From Bin87 sp965220505 (GTDB lineage: Bacteria; Chloroflexota; Dehalococcoidia; Lucifugimonadales; UBA3495): 64,000 nucleotides of DNA. Under the pieces are notes generated by a model. That model searched no databases. It was not told the DNA's origin and saw only the letters and a program-made list of their open reading frames with translations. Both the position numbers and the translations under genes were made by a program. The DNA lies in the NCBI GenBank assembly GCA_965220505.1, contig CBDCQE010000003.1, forward strand, positions 124,001 through 188,000. Direction: 5' to 3'. Shown piece after piece: positions 43,167 to 51,309 of the stretch; the first letter of the stretch is position 1; each line of letters opens with the position of its first letter.

Positions 43167-44510
43167 ATGGCACAGGCAGCCGGCGTCAGTCCCTCTCAAC
43201 CCGCGACGCAGGAAGCGCCGCCCCGCACCAAGGGCTCGGTCATGGCGACGACCCTGGTGGGCGCCCACGCCTTCGAGCACCTGTACGCCCACAGTATCCC
43301 CATCATCATTCTGGCCATCATCACCGAGTTCGAGCTGGGTGCGCTCAGCGTCGGCGCGGTGGTGGCCATCCGCTCCATCTTCGGCGGGATCACCAGCACT
43401 GCCGGCGGGTTCCTGGTGGACCTGTTCCACCACCGGGTGGCGTGGGTCCTGTCCATCAGCACCTTGATGATCGGCACGGGCTACCTGCTCATGTCCATCG
43501 CCCCATCCTACATCCTGATCCTCGGCGCCATCGCCCTGGGCTCCATGGGCAGCGCATTATGGCATCCGCCGGCCCTGGGCCTGCTGGCCCGGCGCTTCCC
43601 CGAGCGACGCGGCCTGTTCATCTCCATGCACCGCTCCACCGGCAGCATCGGCGACGTCATCGGCCCGCTGGCCGCCGGCGCCCTCATCGCCGGCGCCCTG
43701 ACGTGGACCGGCGGCGCCGGCGAGGCCGAGGTCGGGGTCTCCTGGGCGCTGCCCTGGGGCACCGTGGACTGGCGGTACATCCTGGGGTTCAGCACGCCGA
43801 TCATGTTCGTCGCCACTGTGGTCATCTTCATCCTGCTGCGCAACGCCGGCAGCGAGCGTCCGGTCAACGTCGACGTCGGCGCCCGCATCCGCACCAACTG
43901 GGCCGGCATGAAGGACGCCTTCCGTGGCACCGGGATGTGGGCCATCTTCACCGTCTCCGCCGTGCGAGGCATGGCCGACCGCTCCCTGGTGTTCCTGGTT
44001 CCTCTCTACCTGATCCACCTGGGCGTGGGCGAGTTCCAGGCCGCAGTTCACGTCATGCTGATGGTGCTGCCCGGCATACTCTTTGGCCCGATCATCGGCT
44101 CGCTGTCCGACCGGATCGGCCGGCGCCCGCTGATCATATTCATCATGGGCGTCACCACGATGCTCACCATCGCGATCATCATGGTCAGCGGCGAGGGCTA
44201 CACCCCGTGGATCACCGCGTTCGTCGCCATCTACGGCATGATGAACTTCTCGGTAAACAACCTGACCCAGGCCGCCGCCGCCGACATCGCCGCCGGACGC
44301 CGGCTGGAGTCGAGTTTCCTCGGCCTGATGTGGGGCAACAACACGCTTTTCGGAGCCATCGCCGCCTTCATGATCTTCGGCCCGGTGGAGTGGTTCGACT
44401 GGCAGTACGGCTTCTTCATCGCCGCCGGAATCTACTTCGCGGGGTTCCTCATCTCGCTGATGATCCCCGGCAAGCCGCGCGAGCCCGAAGCCGTTCCCAT
44501 GCCGGCCTAG
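43167..44510 (+). CDS. MFS transporter (tandem copy 1)
   Basis: A 447-residue 12-helix major facilitator protein preceded by TGAGGAGCGCAATAT. It carries GGFLVDLFHHRVAWVLS after helix 2, a RGLFISMHRSTGSIGDVIGP motif in helix 4-5 and GSLSDRIGRRPLIIF in the second half. The following gene encodes a clear paralogue, so the two arose by tandem duplication and may form a heteromer or differ in substrate. Substrate unknown. Confidence 0.88.
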   Translation: MAQAAGVSPSQPATQEAPPRTKGSVMATTLVGAHAFEHLYAHSIPIIILAIITEFELGALSVGAVVAIRSIFGGITSTAGGFLVDLFHHRVAWVLSISTLMIGTGYLLMSIAPSYILILGAIALGSMGSALWHPPALGLLARRFPERRGLFISMHRSTGSIGDVIGPLAAGALIAGALTWTGGAGEAEVGVSWALPWGTVDWRYILGFSTPIMFVATVVIFILLRNAGSERPVNVDVGARIRTNWAGMKDAFRGTGMWAIFTVSAVRGMADRSLVFLVPLYLIHLGVGEFQAAVHVMLMVLPGILFGPIIGSLSDRIGRRPLIIFIMGVTTMLTIAIIMVSGEGYTPWITAFVAIYGMMNFSVNNLTQAAAADIAAGRRLESSFLGLMWGNNTLFGAIAAFMIFGPVEWFDWQYGFFIAAGIYFAGFLISLMIPGKPREPEAVPMPA

Positions 44511-44525
44511 TCACCGCGCAACCCG

Positions 44526-45842
44526 ATGGCCGCGGCACAGCAGACGCTGCCGAAAGCGCCGAGCGAGGGTGGACGCCGCACCGGAAACGGTGTGCTGGCG
44601 TCCACCCTCATTGGCGCACACGGCTTTGAACACCTCATCTCCAACAGCATCCCGTTGCTGACCACGGTCATGGCCGTGGATCTGGGGCTGGGCGCGCTGC
44701 AGGTGGGGGCCATCGTGGCGGTGCGTTCGGCCTCGGCCGGTATCACCAGCGTGACCGGCGGGTTCCTGTCCGACCTGCTCCACCACCGGATCGCGTGGGT
44801 GCTGTCCATCAGCGCACTGCTGACGGCGGTGGGACTGCTGCTGATCGCGATCTCCCCGTCCTACGCCGTGATCCTGCTGGCGCTGGCGTTGGCGTCCTCG
44901 GGGGCGGCGCTTTGGCATCCGCCGGCGTTAGGTCTGCTGGCCCAGCGGTTCCCCACCCGTCGCGGGCTGTTCCTGTCGATGCACCGGTCCACCGGCAGCG
45001 TGGGCGACGTGGTGGGCCCGATGATCGCCGGCATTCTGCTGCTGGGGGCTCTGCGCTGGGAGGCCGCCGACGGGCTGGCCGTCGGTTGGGAACTGGGCCT
45101 GGAGCCGGTCAGTTGGCGCTGGATACTGGCCTTTGGCGCCCCGATCATGTTCATCGCCACGTTTGTAATCTACGGGCTGCTTCGGCACGCTGGAAATGCT
45201 CCGCCGGTGAACGTTGACCTGGGGCAGCGGCTGCGCACCATGTGGCAGGGCACCTACGTCGCCTTCCGTGGGACGGGCCTGTGGGCCATCTTCGCGGTGG
45301 CCGCAGTGCGCGGCATGGCCGACGGGTCCATGCTGTTCCTGGTGCCGCTTTACCTGACCCAGGCGTTGGGCATCAACACCTTCCAGGCCTCGGCCCACCT
45401 GGCGCTGATGGTAGGGCCGGCGATGGTCACCGCCCCGCTGCTGGGCGCGCTGTCCGACCGGGTAGGACGCAAGCCGCTGATCGTCTTCCTGATGGCGTTT
45501 GCCACGGTTCTGACCATTGCCATTCCCCTGGGCGGGCCACAGTATTCGGTGTGGGTAACGGTCTGCGTCGCGCTATACGGATTGCAGCACTTCACGGTGA
45601 TCAACCTCACCTCGGCGGCCGCGGCGGATGTCGCTGCGCGCTACCGCCTGGAGTCCAGCTTCCTCGGCCTCATGTGGGGCAACAACGTCCTCTTTGGAGC
45701 CGTGGCTGCCGTGTTCATCTTCGGCCCCATCGAGTGGCTGGGCTGGCAGTACGGCTTCTTCATCGCCGGCGGCATCTACGCCGTGGGCTTCCTGGCCTCG
45801 CTGGCCATCCCCGGCCGGGAGCGGGAGCCGGCGATGGCGTAG
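44526..45842 (+). CDS. MFS transporter (tandem copy 2)
   Basis: A 438-residue paralogue of the preceding MFS gene, starting 15 bases after it. Shared blocks include LIGAHGFEHLISNSIPL, RGLFLSMHRSTGSVGDVVGP and LESSFLGLMWGNNVLFGA. Helix count and loops match the first copy. No ribosome site as strong as that of copy 1 is seen, which suggests translational coupling. Confidence 0.88.
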   Translation: MAAAQQTLPKAPSEGGRRTGNGVLASTLIGAHGFEHLISNSIPLLTTVMAVDLGLGALQVGAIVAVRSASAGITSVTGGFLSDLLHHRIAWVLSISALLTAVGLLLIAISPSYAVILLALALASSGAALWHPPALGLLAQRFPTRRGLFLSMHRSTGSVGDVVGPMIAGILLLGALRWEAADGLAVGWELGLEPVSWRWILAFGAPIMFIATFVIYGLLRHAGNAPPVNVDLGQRLRTMWQGTYVAFRGTGLWAIFAVAAVRGMADGSMLFLVPLYLTQALGINTFQASAHLALMVGPAMVTAPLLGALSDRVGRKPLIVFLMAFATVLTIAIPLGGPQYSVWVTVCVALYGLQHFTVINLTSAAAADVAARYRLESSFLGLMWGNNVLFGAVAAVFIFGPIEWLGWQYGFFIAGGIYAVGFLASLAIPGREREPAMA

Positions 45843-45850
45843 TCCGGTGC

Positions 45851-45856
45851 TACAAT
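45851..45856 (+). promoter_or_regulatory. -10 box for the TIR gene
   Basis: TACAATGTGG directly after the MFS stop, 42 bases before the ATG at 45898; suggests the TIR pair has its own promoter. Confidence 0.35.
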
Positions 45857-45897
45857 GTGGGATATAAAAACTTTCCAGGGCACAAAGGAACGATGAT

Positions 45898-46398
45898 ATG
45901 ACATCACCGAAGCGCAGAGTGTTTTTCAGTTTTCATTACGAAAAAGACGCATGGCGTGCCGCACAGATTAGAAACGCTGGCACTTTGGAAGGCAACGAGC
46001 CTATCACCGACAATAACTGGGAAACCATCAAGAGAGGCGGAGAGTCTGCCATCCAACGGTGGATCGACCAACAAATCAGTACTAGGTCATGTACCGTAGT
46101 CTTGATCGGAAGGGAGACGGCGCGTCGCAAGTGGGTAGAGTACGAAATCGTCAAATCGTGGAACTCAGGAAAAGGTGTCTTTGGCATTTACATCCACAAC
46201 CTGAAAGATCGTTTCGGTTACCAGACCGGCCAAGGAGGAAATCCATTTGACGGTCTGTGGTTTAATGGCACCGGGCGAGCAATGTCGACGGTGGTGAAAA
46301 CCTACAACCCACCATACTGGAACAGTCAGGCGGTATACCAATACATCACCAACAACATAGCGGCATGGGTCGAAGACGCAATCAGACAGCGCAACTGA
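45898..46398 (+). CDS. ThsB-like TIR domain protein (DUF1863/MTH538 type)
   Basis: A 166-residue stand-alone TIR-like protein. It starts RRVFFSFHYEKDAWRAAQIRN and continues with SCTVVLIGRETARRKWVEYEI and KGVFGIYIHNLKDRFGY, the strand-helix pattern of ThsB, the signal-producing TIR protein of Thoeris anti-phage systems. The WVEYEI glutamate is in the position expected for the TIR catalytic Glu. No ThsA-type gene is present in the window. Instead a small membrane protein gene follows 16 bases later. Base composition is lower in GC than the neighbours. Confidence 0.85.
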   Translation: MTSPKRRVFFSFHYEKDAWRAAQIRNAGTLEGNEPITDNNWETIKRGGESAIQRWIDQQISTRSCTVVLIGRETARRKWVEYEIVKSWNSGKGVFGIYIHNLKDRFGYQTGQGGNPFDGLWFNGTGRAMSTVVKTYNPPYWNSQAVYQYITNNIAAWVEDAIRQRN

Positions 46399-46414
46399 TG
46401 ATGAAGCAATCACC

Positions 46415-46897
46415 ATGGCCAGCCAACCGGAATACGACGCCAATTCCGAGGCGGTGCGGACGCACCTGACCATACTGCAGGACGTGATCCGGCGCATGGC
46501 CGGCAACAGCGCGTCCTGCAAGAACTGGTGCATTGTCCTGGTGGCCGCCATCCTGGTGCTGGTGGCACGGACCGGCGCTCCCGCCTACGCATTGCTGGCG
46601 CTGATCCCGGCCATATTGTTCCTATTCCTGGACGCCTACTACCTGGCGCTCGAACAGGTCTTTCGCCAGTCCTACAACGCGTTCGTGGCCCGGCTCCACG
46701 CTGGCGCGGTGACCCTGGCCGACCTTTACGTGGTCAGGCCCGGCCGACCGGTGGGCCGGCAGATGCTGGTCAGCCTCCGGTCCACGTCCGTCTGGCCCTT
46801 CTACCTGGCGTTGGTGGCGGCGATCCTGCTGGTGTGGCTGCTCGGATACTTGCTGCCGCCAGGAGGCTGGTTCTCCTACGCGCCGCTTGCGCCCTGA
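46415..46897 (+). CDS. Small membrane protein paired with the TIR gene
   Basis: A 160-residue protein with an amphipathic N-terminal helix (residues 10-30, LTILQDVIRRMAGNSASCKNW) leading into a membrane hairpin (about 38-52 and 56-76, LALIPAILFLFLDAYY), a cytoplasmic segment (LEQVFRQSYNAFVARLH) and a third membrane helix at 126-147. I recall this conserved family in many bacteria, often beside TIR-like genes; that is memory, not a search. It could be a membrane-disrupting effector triggered by the TIR product. Confidence 0.7.
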   Translation: MASQPEYDANSEAVRTHLTILQDVIRRMAGNSASCKNWCIVLVAAILVLVARTGAPAYALLALIPAILFLFLDAYYLALEQVFRQSYNAFVARLHAGAVTLADLYVVRPGRPVGRQMLVSLRSTSVWPFYLALVAAILLVWLLGYLLPPGGWFSYAPLAP

Positions 46898-46915
46898 CCC
46901 TGCGGCCGGGCCGGC

Positions 46916-46921
46916 TATAAT
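46916..46921 (+). promoter_or_regulatory. -10 box before the membrane protein gene at 46972
   Basis: GGCTATAATGAAAG, 50 bases upstream of the ATG at 46972. Confidence 0.4.
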
Positions 46922-46971
46922 GAAAGATGCGAACTGGCTAAACGTGCATTTTTGCCTGAACAATATGACGG

Positions 46972-47769
46972 ATGTTCAAGTTCGAGACGCGGCTGATACC
47001 ACCCGCGCTCTCATCAACCGCCTCCTCCCCCCTGCCGCCTGACGTTATGACCGCCGCACGAACTGCCGGACTGCTGCTTTTGATTGCCGCCGTAGCCACG
47101 GCGGTGTCGGTATTGACCCGGCTCACCAGCAGCATGGAGCCGCCCGAAGGGGCGCCCGTCCAATTCACCATCATCCTGAGCACCGGCGTGTACGCCATCG
47201 CCGGTGCCACCCGGATACTCGCCGGCCTGGGCCTGCTGGCGGCGGCGGTATTTCTGCGACGGACAATGTCGGCCTGGCATCGGGGGGCGGACACAGCCAC
47301 CCTGCTGCTGGGAGCTTCGGGGGCGGTCACCGCAGTATCCGGCGCGTGTATGCTGGCATTGGCGATGGAGATCCCCCAGGCAGCCAACGGCGGAACCGGC
47401 CCCGTCGTCGCTCCGATTGTTTGGGAAATACCGGGCTGGGTCGAACCAATGGACGCCGCACGCTGGATAACCGGCAAGATCGGCTTCACCCTGGCCGGAC
47501 TTGGGCTGATCGCCCTGGGGCCGGTGCAGTGGCGCATAGGGGGCCTGCTCAAGGTCTCGGCCGTGGCCGACGTGATCATCGGCGTTGCCATGCTGTTCAT
47601 CTGGGTGGATGCCGCCACGGTGATGCACCGCGTCTCCGGCATTGCCTTCCTCGCCTGGCTCATTGTGAGCGGCCTGTGGCTGGTCGCCGGCCGATTCAAG
47701 CCGCCGGCCATCGAACAAGACGATCCTCAAAACGCAACCGGAGAGTACGAATATGGCCGACCGCGCTAA
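46972..47769 (+). CDS. Hypothetical multi-pass membrane protein
   Basis: A 265-residue protein with about six hydrophobic segments (for example AGLLLLIAAVATAVSVL, ILAGLGLLAAAVFL, IGFTLAGLGLIALGPV, VADVIIGVAMLFIWV). No family is recognised. The ATG at 46972 gives a 25-residue cytoplasmic tail; the ATG at 47047, just before the first helix, is an alternative, and neither has a strong ribosome site. Its end overlaps the DinB-like gene by 17 bases. Confidence 0.6.
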   Translation: MFKFETRLIPPALSSTASSPLPPDVMTAARTAGLLLLIAAVATAVSVLTRLTSSMEPPEGAPVQFTIILSTGVYAIAGATRILAGLGLLAAAVFLRRTMSAWHRGADTATLLLGASGAVTAVSGACMLALAMEIPQAANGGTGPVVAPIVWEIPGWVEPMDAARWITGKIGFTLAGLGLIALGPVQWRIGGLLKVSAVADVIIGVAMLFIWVDAATVMHRVSGIAFLAWLIVSGLWLVAGRFKPPAIEQDDPQNATGEYEYGRPR

Positions 47770-48235
47770 TAACCTCGCCACCGTCCGCCGCATCCGCGAT
47801 GAGCTGACCGGACTGCTTGACGGGATGGACTACTGCCTGGACTGGAAAGACGGCGATAACTGGTGTGCTCGGGAGGTACTCTACCACCTGGTGGACACGC
47901 CCGAGGGCGGCATCGGCAGCGTCATTGCCGGTGTTCTGGCCGGCACGCTGCCGGAAGTCACCATCCTGCCCGATGCCAACAACATGACGCCGGAGCGCAT
48001 GGCGGCCGACATTGACGATGCCCTGGCCGGCCCCCTGGCCATCCTGCAAACCGCCGAGGACGCCATTGCCAACACCGGCGATAGCGACTTTGTGGAAAGG
48101 ACCGCCATGGCCCACCTGCCACACCGCGGCATCCACGAGCAACGCACGGCACAATCGTTCATCGACGGCCTGGAGCGACACTGGGGCGAGCACCTGAACC
48201 AGATCCGCGCCATCCGCGAAGCGCTTGGGATGTGA
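47753..48235 (+). CDS. DinB-superfamily protein
   Basis: A 160-residue four-helix protein with the DinB/YfiT layout: NWCAREVLYHLVDTPEGGIG carries the first metal-ligand His, HLPHRGIHEQRTAQS the middle region, and the last helix ERHWGEHLNQIRAIREALGM the final His residues. Such proteins bind a divalent metal and often act as thiol-dependent transferases. The role is unknown. It starts inside the preceding membrane protein gene. Confidence 0.7.
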   Translation: MADRANNLATVRRIRDELTGLLDGMDYCLDWKDGDNWCAREVLYHLVDTPEGGIGSVIAGVLAGTLPEVTILPDANNMTPERMAADIDDALAGPLAILQTAEDAIANTGDSDFVERTAMAHLPHRGIHEQRTAQSFIDGLERHWGEHLNQIRAIREALGM

Positions 48236-48319
48236 TCGCTCAGCAACCTGTTTGACACCCACGAAACCGCCCGGTTATATTTCGCCTAATTTCGTTCTCA
48301 AAAAGGGAGGAAACCAACT

Positions 48320-49171
48320 ATGACGACTCAGAGGGGCAGAATTCGGTTTGACGCGGGCAACGTGGCTTTCGTCGTGCAGCATGAGCTTTGGGACGGCAAC
48401 ATCCAGGACCATTCGGACCAGGGAGTGGTCATTCTGGTTGAAGTGGGCGGCGAGACCGCGCTGCGCTTCAACTGTTTCGACATCGAGAAAAGCTACGTTT
48501 ACGCACCGGACGGCGAGAACATCAACTACCGCATGGACCACACCGTCGACGGCAACCCCATCGGCTGGTCGGTCAAGACCATGCGCAGCAATCTGGCCGC
48601 CATGCTGACCCGGGCCGGCCATGCCGACGCCGCCGGGGCGCTGGATACGAACGCGGTCAACGCGGCGCTGGACGAGGTGGACGCCACCGCCCGGGTCAAG
48701 TTCGCCGCCGAGCGCAACACCGTCAAGCACAACCGCGGCACCGACATCATCGAAGCCGGCAACATCCGCTTCGGCCTGGAGATGCGCCGGCAGGCCTCCG
48801 GCGACGGCGGGCTGGCCATCCACGTGCTCAGCGACCTCGCCGGGAACACGGGCCGCGTGTTCACGGAAGAGACCGAGCTGCTGGCCTTCGACTGCTTCCG
48901 CGACGAGCCGCACTACCACTACGGCCCGCGCAACAAGAACCACCGGATCTTCTGGGACAAGACCCTGGTCCCCGACCCGCTGGGCTGGTGTCTCGATCAG
49001 TTCAAGACCGGCAAGCTCAAGGCCATGCTCGAGCGGGCCGGCTACCCCGGCGTCGCCGCTGACTTGGACGAGGACCTCCTCGCCTCGGTGATCCCCCAGG
49101 TGGAATCCCGTGGCCGCGAGATGGAAGCCGGTGGCATCCCCGCCGAGGTCACGCCCAACCTGGTGCAGTAA
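48320..49171 (+). CDS. Hypothetical protein with internally duplicated domain
   Basis: A 283-residue soluble protein starting after AAAGGGAGGAAACCAACT. The first half (about residues 7-100) and second half (about 140-252) are related: LRFNCFDIEKSYVYAP matches LAFDCFRDEPHYHYGP, and GWSVKTMRSNLAAMLTRAG matches GWCLDQFKTGKLKAMLERAG. The shared Cys, His/Tyr and Pro residues suggest a conserved ligand site in each half. Family not recognised. Confidence 0.75.
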   Translation: MTTQRGRIRFDAGNVAFVVQHELWDGNIQDHSDQGVVILVEVGGETALRFNCFDIEKSYVYAPDGENINYRMDHTVDGNPIGWSVKTMRSNLAAMLTRAGHADAAGALDTNAVNAALDEVDATARVKFAAERNTVKHNRGTDIIEAGNIRFGLEMRRQASGDGGLAIHVLSDLAGNTGRVFTEETELLAFDCFRDEPHYHYGPRNKNHRIFWDKTLVPDPLGWCLDQFKTGKLKAMLERAGYPGVAADLDEDLLASVIPQVESRGREMEAGGIPAEVTPNLVQ

Positions 49172-49304
49172 TCCCAACAGCGCGGGCCAGGGCCATCAGG
49201 CCGAATTTGCTGCCGCCGGCAATCCTGCCGGCGGCAGCACTCTCCCGTGTGTTTGCCGGTGTAAAACGCGCGGTGTTAGACTCGTTTCGCCCACGGTACA
49301 CACC

Positions 49305-49862
49305 ATGACCACCGCCGCACAAAAATTGCTAACCGCTGACGACCTCCTGGATCTGTATGCCCAGGGTGTGCGCGGCGAATTGATCAGGGGGGTCCTGTAC
49401 AAAACAGTGGCTGCCGGAATTGAGCACGGCGAAATCGTAATCAACTTTGCTGCCGAACTCCGCACATTTGTCCGTCCGCGCCGTTTGGGTCGCGTGGTGG
49501 GTTCCGATGCCGGAATACGGCTGGAGCGAGATCCCGATACAGTCCGTGAACCCGATATCGCGTTCATTTCGGCGGAACGGCTCCCGTTGGATCAACGGGT
49601 CAGCGGGTATGCTGAGGTGGTGCCCGATCTGGTGGTGGAAGTCTCCTCGCCCGGTGATCGTACGGCGGCGACATACGACAAGGCGCAAATGTGGCTGCGC
49701 CACGGCGTTCGCCTGGTTTTGATCGTCTATCCGAACACCCGGACCATCCTGGCCCTGCCTGCCGAAGGATCTGAGAGAACGTTGAGCGAGGACGATATTC
49801 TGGATTGCGGCGAAATCTTGGCCGGCTTCAGCTGCGCAGTACGAGATATTTTCAACACCTGA
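49305..49862 (+). CDS. Uma2-family (DUF820) PD-(D/E)XK protein
   Basis: A 185-residue protein starting at the ATG at 49305. Uma2 landmarks are LTADDLLDLYAQGVRGELIRG at the N-terminus, DTVREPDIAFISAERL with the active-site Asp, PDLVVEVSSPGDRTAATYDK with the Glu-x-Val (E-x-K-like) core, and MWLRHGVRLVLIVYP. These Restriction-endonuclease-like proteins are abundant in Cyanobacteria and Chloroflexota; their biological role is unsettled. Confidence 0.9.
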   Translation: MTTAAQKLLTADDLLDLYAQGVRGELIRGVLYKTVAAGIEHGEIVINFAAELRTFVRPRRLGRVVGSDAGIRLERDPDTVREPDIAFISAERLPLDQRVSGYAEVVPDLVVEVSSPGDRTAATYDKAQMWLRHGVRLVLIVYPNTRTILALPAEGSERTLSEDDILDCGEILAGFSCAVRDIFNT

Positions 49863-49886
49863 ACCCTCAGTTGCCACGCGCAGACA

Positions 49887-50339
49887 ATGGCCTCAAACTC
49901 AGACATCACCGTCAAACTGATCGAAACGCCCGCCGAACTCGAGGGTGCGTTCAGCCTGCGCATCCGCGTCTTTGTGGGCGAGCAGGGCGTCCCCGCCGAC
50001 ATCGAGCTGGACGAATTTGATACCGCCGACGACACCGTCCACGCCGTGGCCCTGCACGACGGCGTCGTCATTGGCACCGGCCGGCTCCTGCCCGACGTCG
50101 ATGGCAAGGGGCCGCACATCGGACGCATGGCGGTGGAGCAGGACAGGCGGCGCTATGGCGTGGGCGGGCAGGTGCTCGACTTTTTGGAAGAACAGGGCCG
50201 CGAACGGGGTTTCCGGCAGATCACCCTCCACGCCCAGGAGTACGTCAAGTCCTTTTACGCCGGCCACGGCTACAGGGAAGTCGGCGAGGTCTTCGAGGAA
50301 GCCGGCATCCCCCACCGTGAAATGGTCAAGGAACTGTAG
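49887..50339 (+). CDS. GNAT-family N-acetyltransferase
   Basis: A 150-residue ElaA/YjcF-like GNAT protein. The N-terminal AFSLRIRVFVGEQGVPADIELDEFD motif and IGRMAVEQDRRRYGVGGQVLDFL (acetyl-CoA pyrophosphate loop, R/Q-x2-G-x-G/A) are clear. It ends EAGIPHREMVKEL, typical of this branch. Substrate unknown. It is followed 20 bases later by a PPOX gene. Confidence 0.92.
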   Translation: MASNSDITVKLIETPAELEGAFSLRIRVFVGEQGVPADIELDEFDTADDTVHAVALHDGVVIGTGRLLPDVDGKGPHIGRMAVEQDRRRYGVGGQVLDFLEEQGRERGFRQITLHAQEYVKSFYAGHGYREVGEVFEEAGIPHREMVKEL

Positions 50340-50359
50340 CAACCGGAGAGGCATCACGC

Positions 50360-50872
50360 ATGGGAATTCTGACCGACGACATGAAGCGGGTCCTGACCGA
50401 GCAGCGCCTGATCTTCGCCGCCACCGTCTGCCCGGACGGCACGCCCAACCTGTCTCCCAAGGCCACCACCATGATCTGGGACGACGATCACATCCTGTTC
50501 ACGGACCTGGCTTCACCGGGCACCATGCGCAACCTGGAGCACAACCCGTCCATCGAGATCAACGTCGTGGACCAGTTCGCCCGCAAGGGCTACCGCTTCA
50601 AGGGCACCGTGGCCGTCCACTCCGGCGACGAGCTGGAGGCGACGGTGAAGGAGCGGATGCGCAACGGCCCATCCAACGTGACGAGCCTGGCCGACAGCGT
50701 GCGCGCCGTGGTCCTGATCCGCGTGGAGCAGGCCCTGCCCCTGGTGTCCCCCGGCTACTGGGGCGGCGCCACCGAGGCGGACACCCGGCGCAACTGGGAA
50801 GAGTACTGGGGCAACATCAACGCCGGCTGGCACGAACGCCACGCCGAGCCGGCATCGTCCCAGCCGGCGTAG
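50360..50872 (+). CDS. Pyridoxamine 5'-phosphate oxidase-family flavoprotein
   Basis: A 170-residue split-barrel flavin-binding protein. The start follows CCGGAGAGGCATCACGC. Motifs are LIFAATVCPDGTPNLSPKATTMIWDDDHILFTDL, where FMN is bound, and NLEHNPSIEINVVDQFARKGYRFKG. Related proteins use FMN or F420 to reduce small molecules. It ends exactly where a G/C-clamped palindrome begins. Confidence 0.88.
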   Translation: MGILTDDMKRVLTEQRLIFAATVCPDGTPNLSPKATTMIWDDDHILFTDLASPGTMRNLEHNPSIEINVVDQFARKGYRFKGTVAVHSGDELEATVKERMRNGPSNVTSLADSVRAVVLIRVEQALPLVSPGYWGGATEADTRRNWEEYWGNINAGWHERHAEPASSQPA

Positions 50873-50893
50873 GGGCGAATAATGATCCGCCCC
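50872..50893. terminator. GGGGCGAATAATGATCCGCC-type palindrome
   Basis: An imperfect 22-base palindrome that begins on the last base of the PPOX stop codon and separates it from the convergent NIPSNAP gene. Third member of the palindrome family at 30266 and 32550; position suits a two-way terminator. Confidence 0.55.
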
Positions 50894-50910
50894 CGCCGTG
50901 CGGCTGAGGG

Positions 50911-51222
50911 TTAGGCCACCGCCGCCTCCTCCACGCCGTCCATAACGCGCACTTCCATCTTGGCGATGTGGCTGGTGGGACGGTCGCCCAGGGCGCTCCG
51001 CTCCGGCGACGCGAAGTAGGCCGCTTCCTTCTCCGCGATTTCGTCGGCGCTGTCGAACCGCCGTACCCAGATGAATTCCGTGCGGTCAGCGTTCACGTAG
51101 CTGGAGACCACCGGGATGCCCAGCCGGTCGTGCAGCGGCCGAATGTGCTCGTTGAACAGGCCGAGCCAGGAGTCCATCATGCCGCGGTTGATGGTGTAGA
51201 TGCGCAACTGGTAGGTAGCCAT
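50911..51222 (-). CDS. NIPSNAP-family protein
   Basis: A 103-residue ferredoxin-like-fold (dimeric alpha-beta barrel) protein starting at 51222 after AAGGAGGATAAT. YQLRIYTINRGMMDSWLGLFNEHIRPLHDRLGI and FIWVRRFDSADE are family signatures. NIPSNAP proteins often accompany degradation enzymes; the neighbouring enolase-superfamily gene, also on the minus strand and 87 bases upstream, may be linked. Confidence 0.85.
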   Translation of the reverse strand: MATYQLRIYTINRGMMDSWLGLFNEHIRPLHDRLGIPVVSSYVNADRTEFIWVRRFDSADEIAEKEAAYFASPERSALGDRPTSHIAKMEVRVMDGVEEAAVA

Positions 51223-51309
51223 TATTATCCTCCTTGAGTTTTTGCTTGCATGGATAAACAGGATAAAAGGGATAAATTTATCCTGTACATCCATGCAAAT
51301 TGCCCACGG

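Noticed and set aside
45898..46398. A full Thoeris system
   Set aside because: Only the ThsB-like TIR gene is present; no SIR2-SLOG or macro-domain ThsA gene is in the window.
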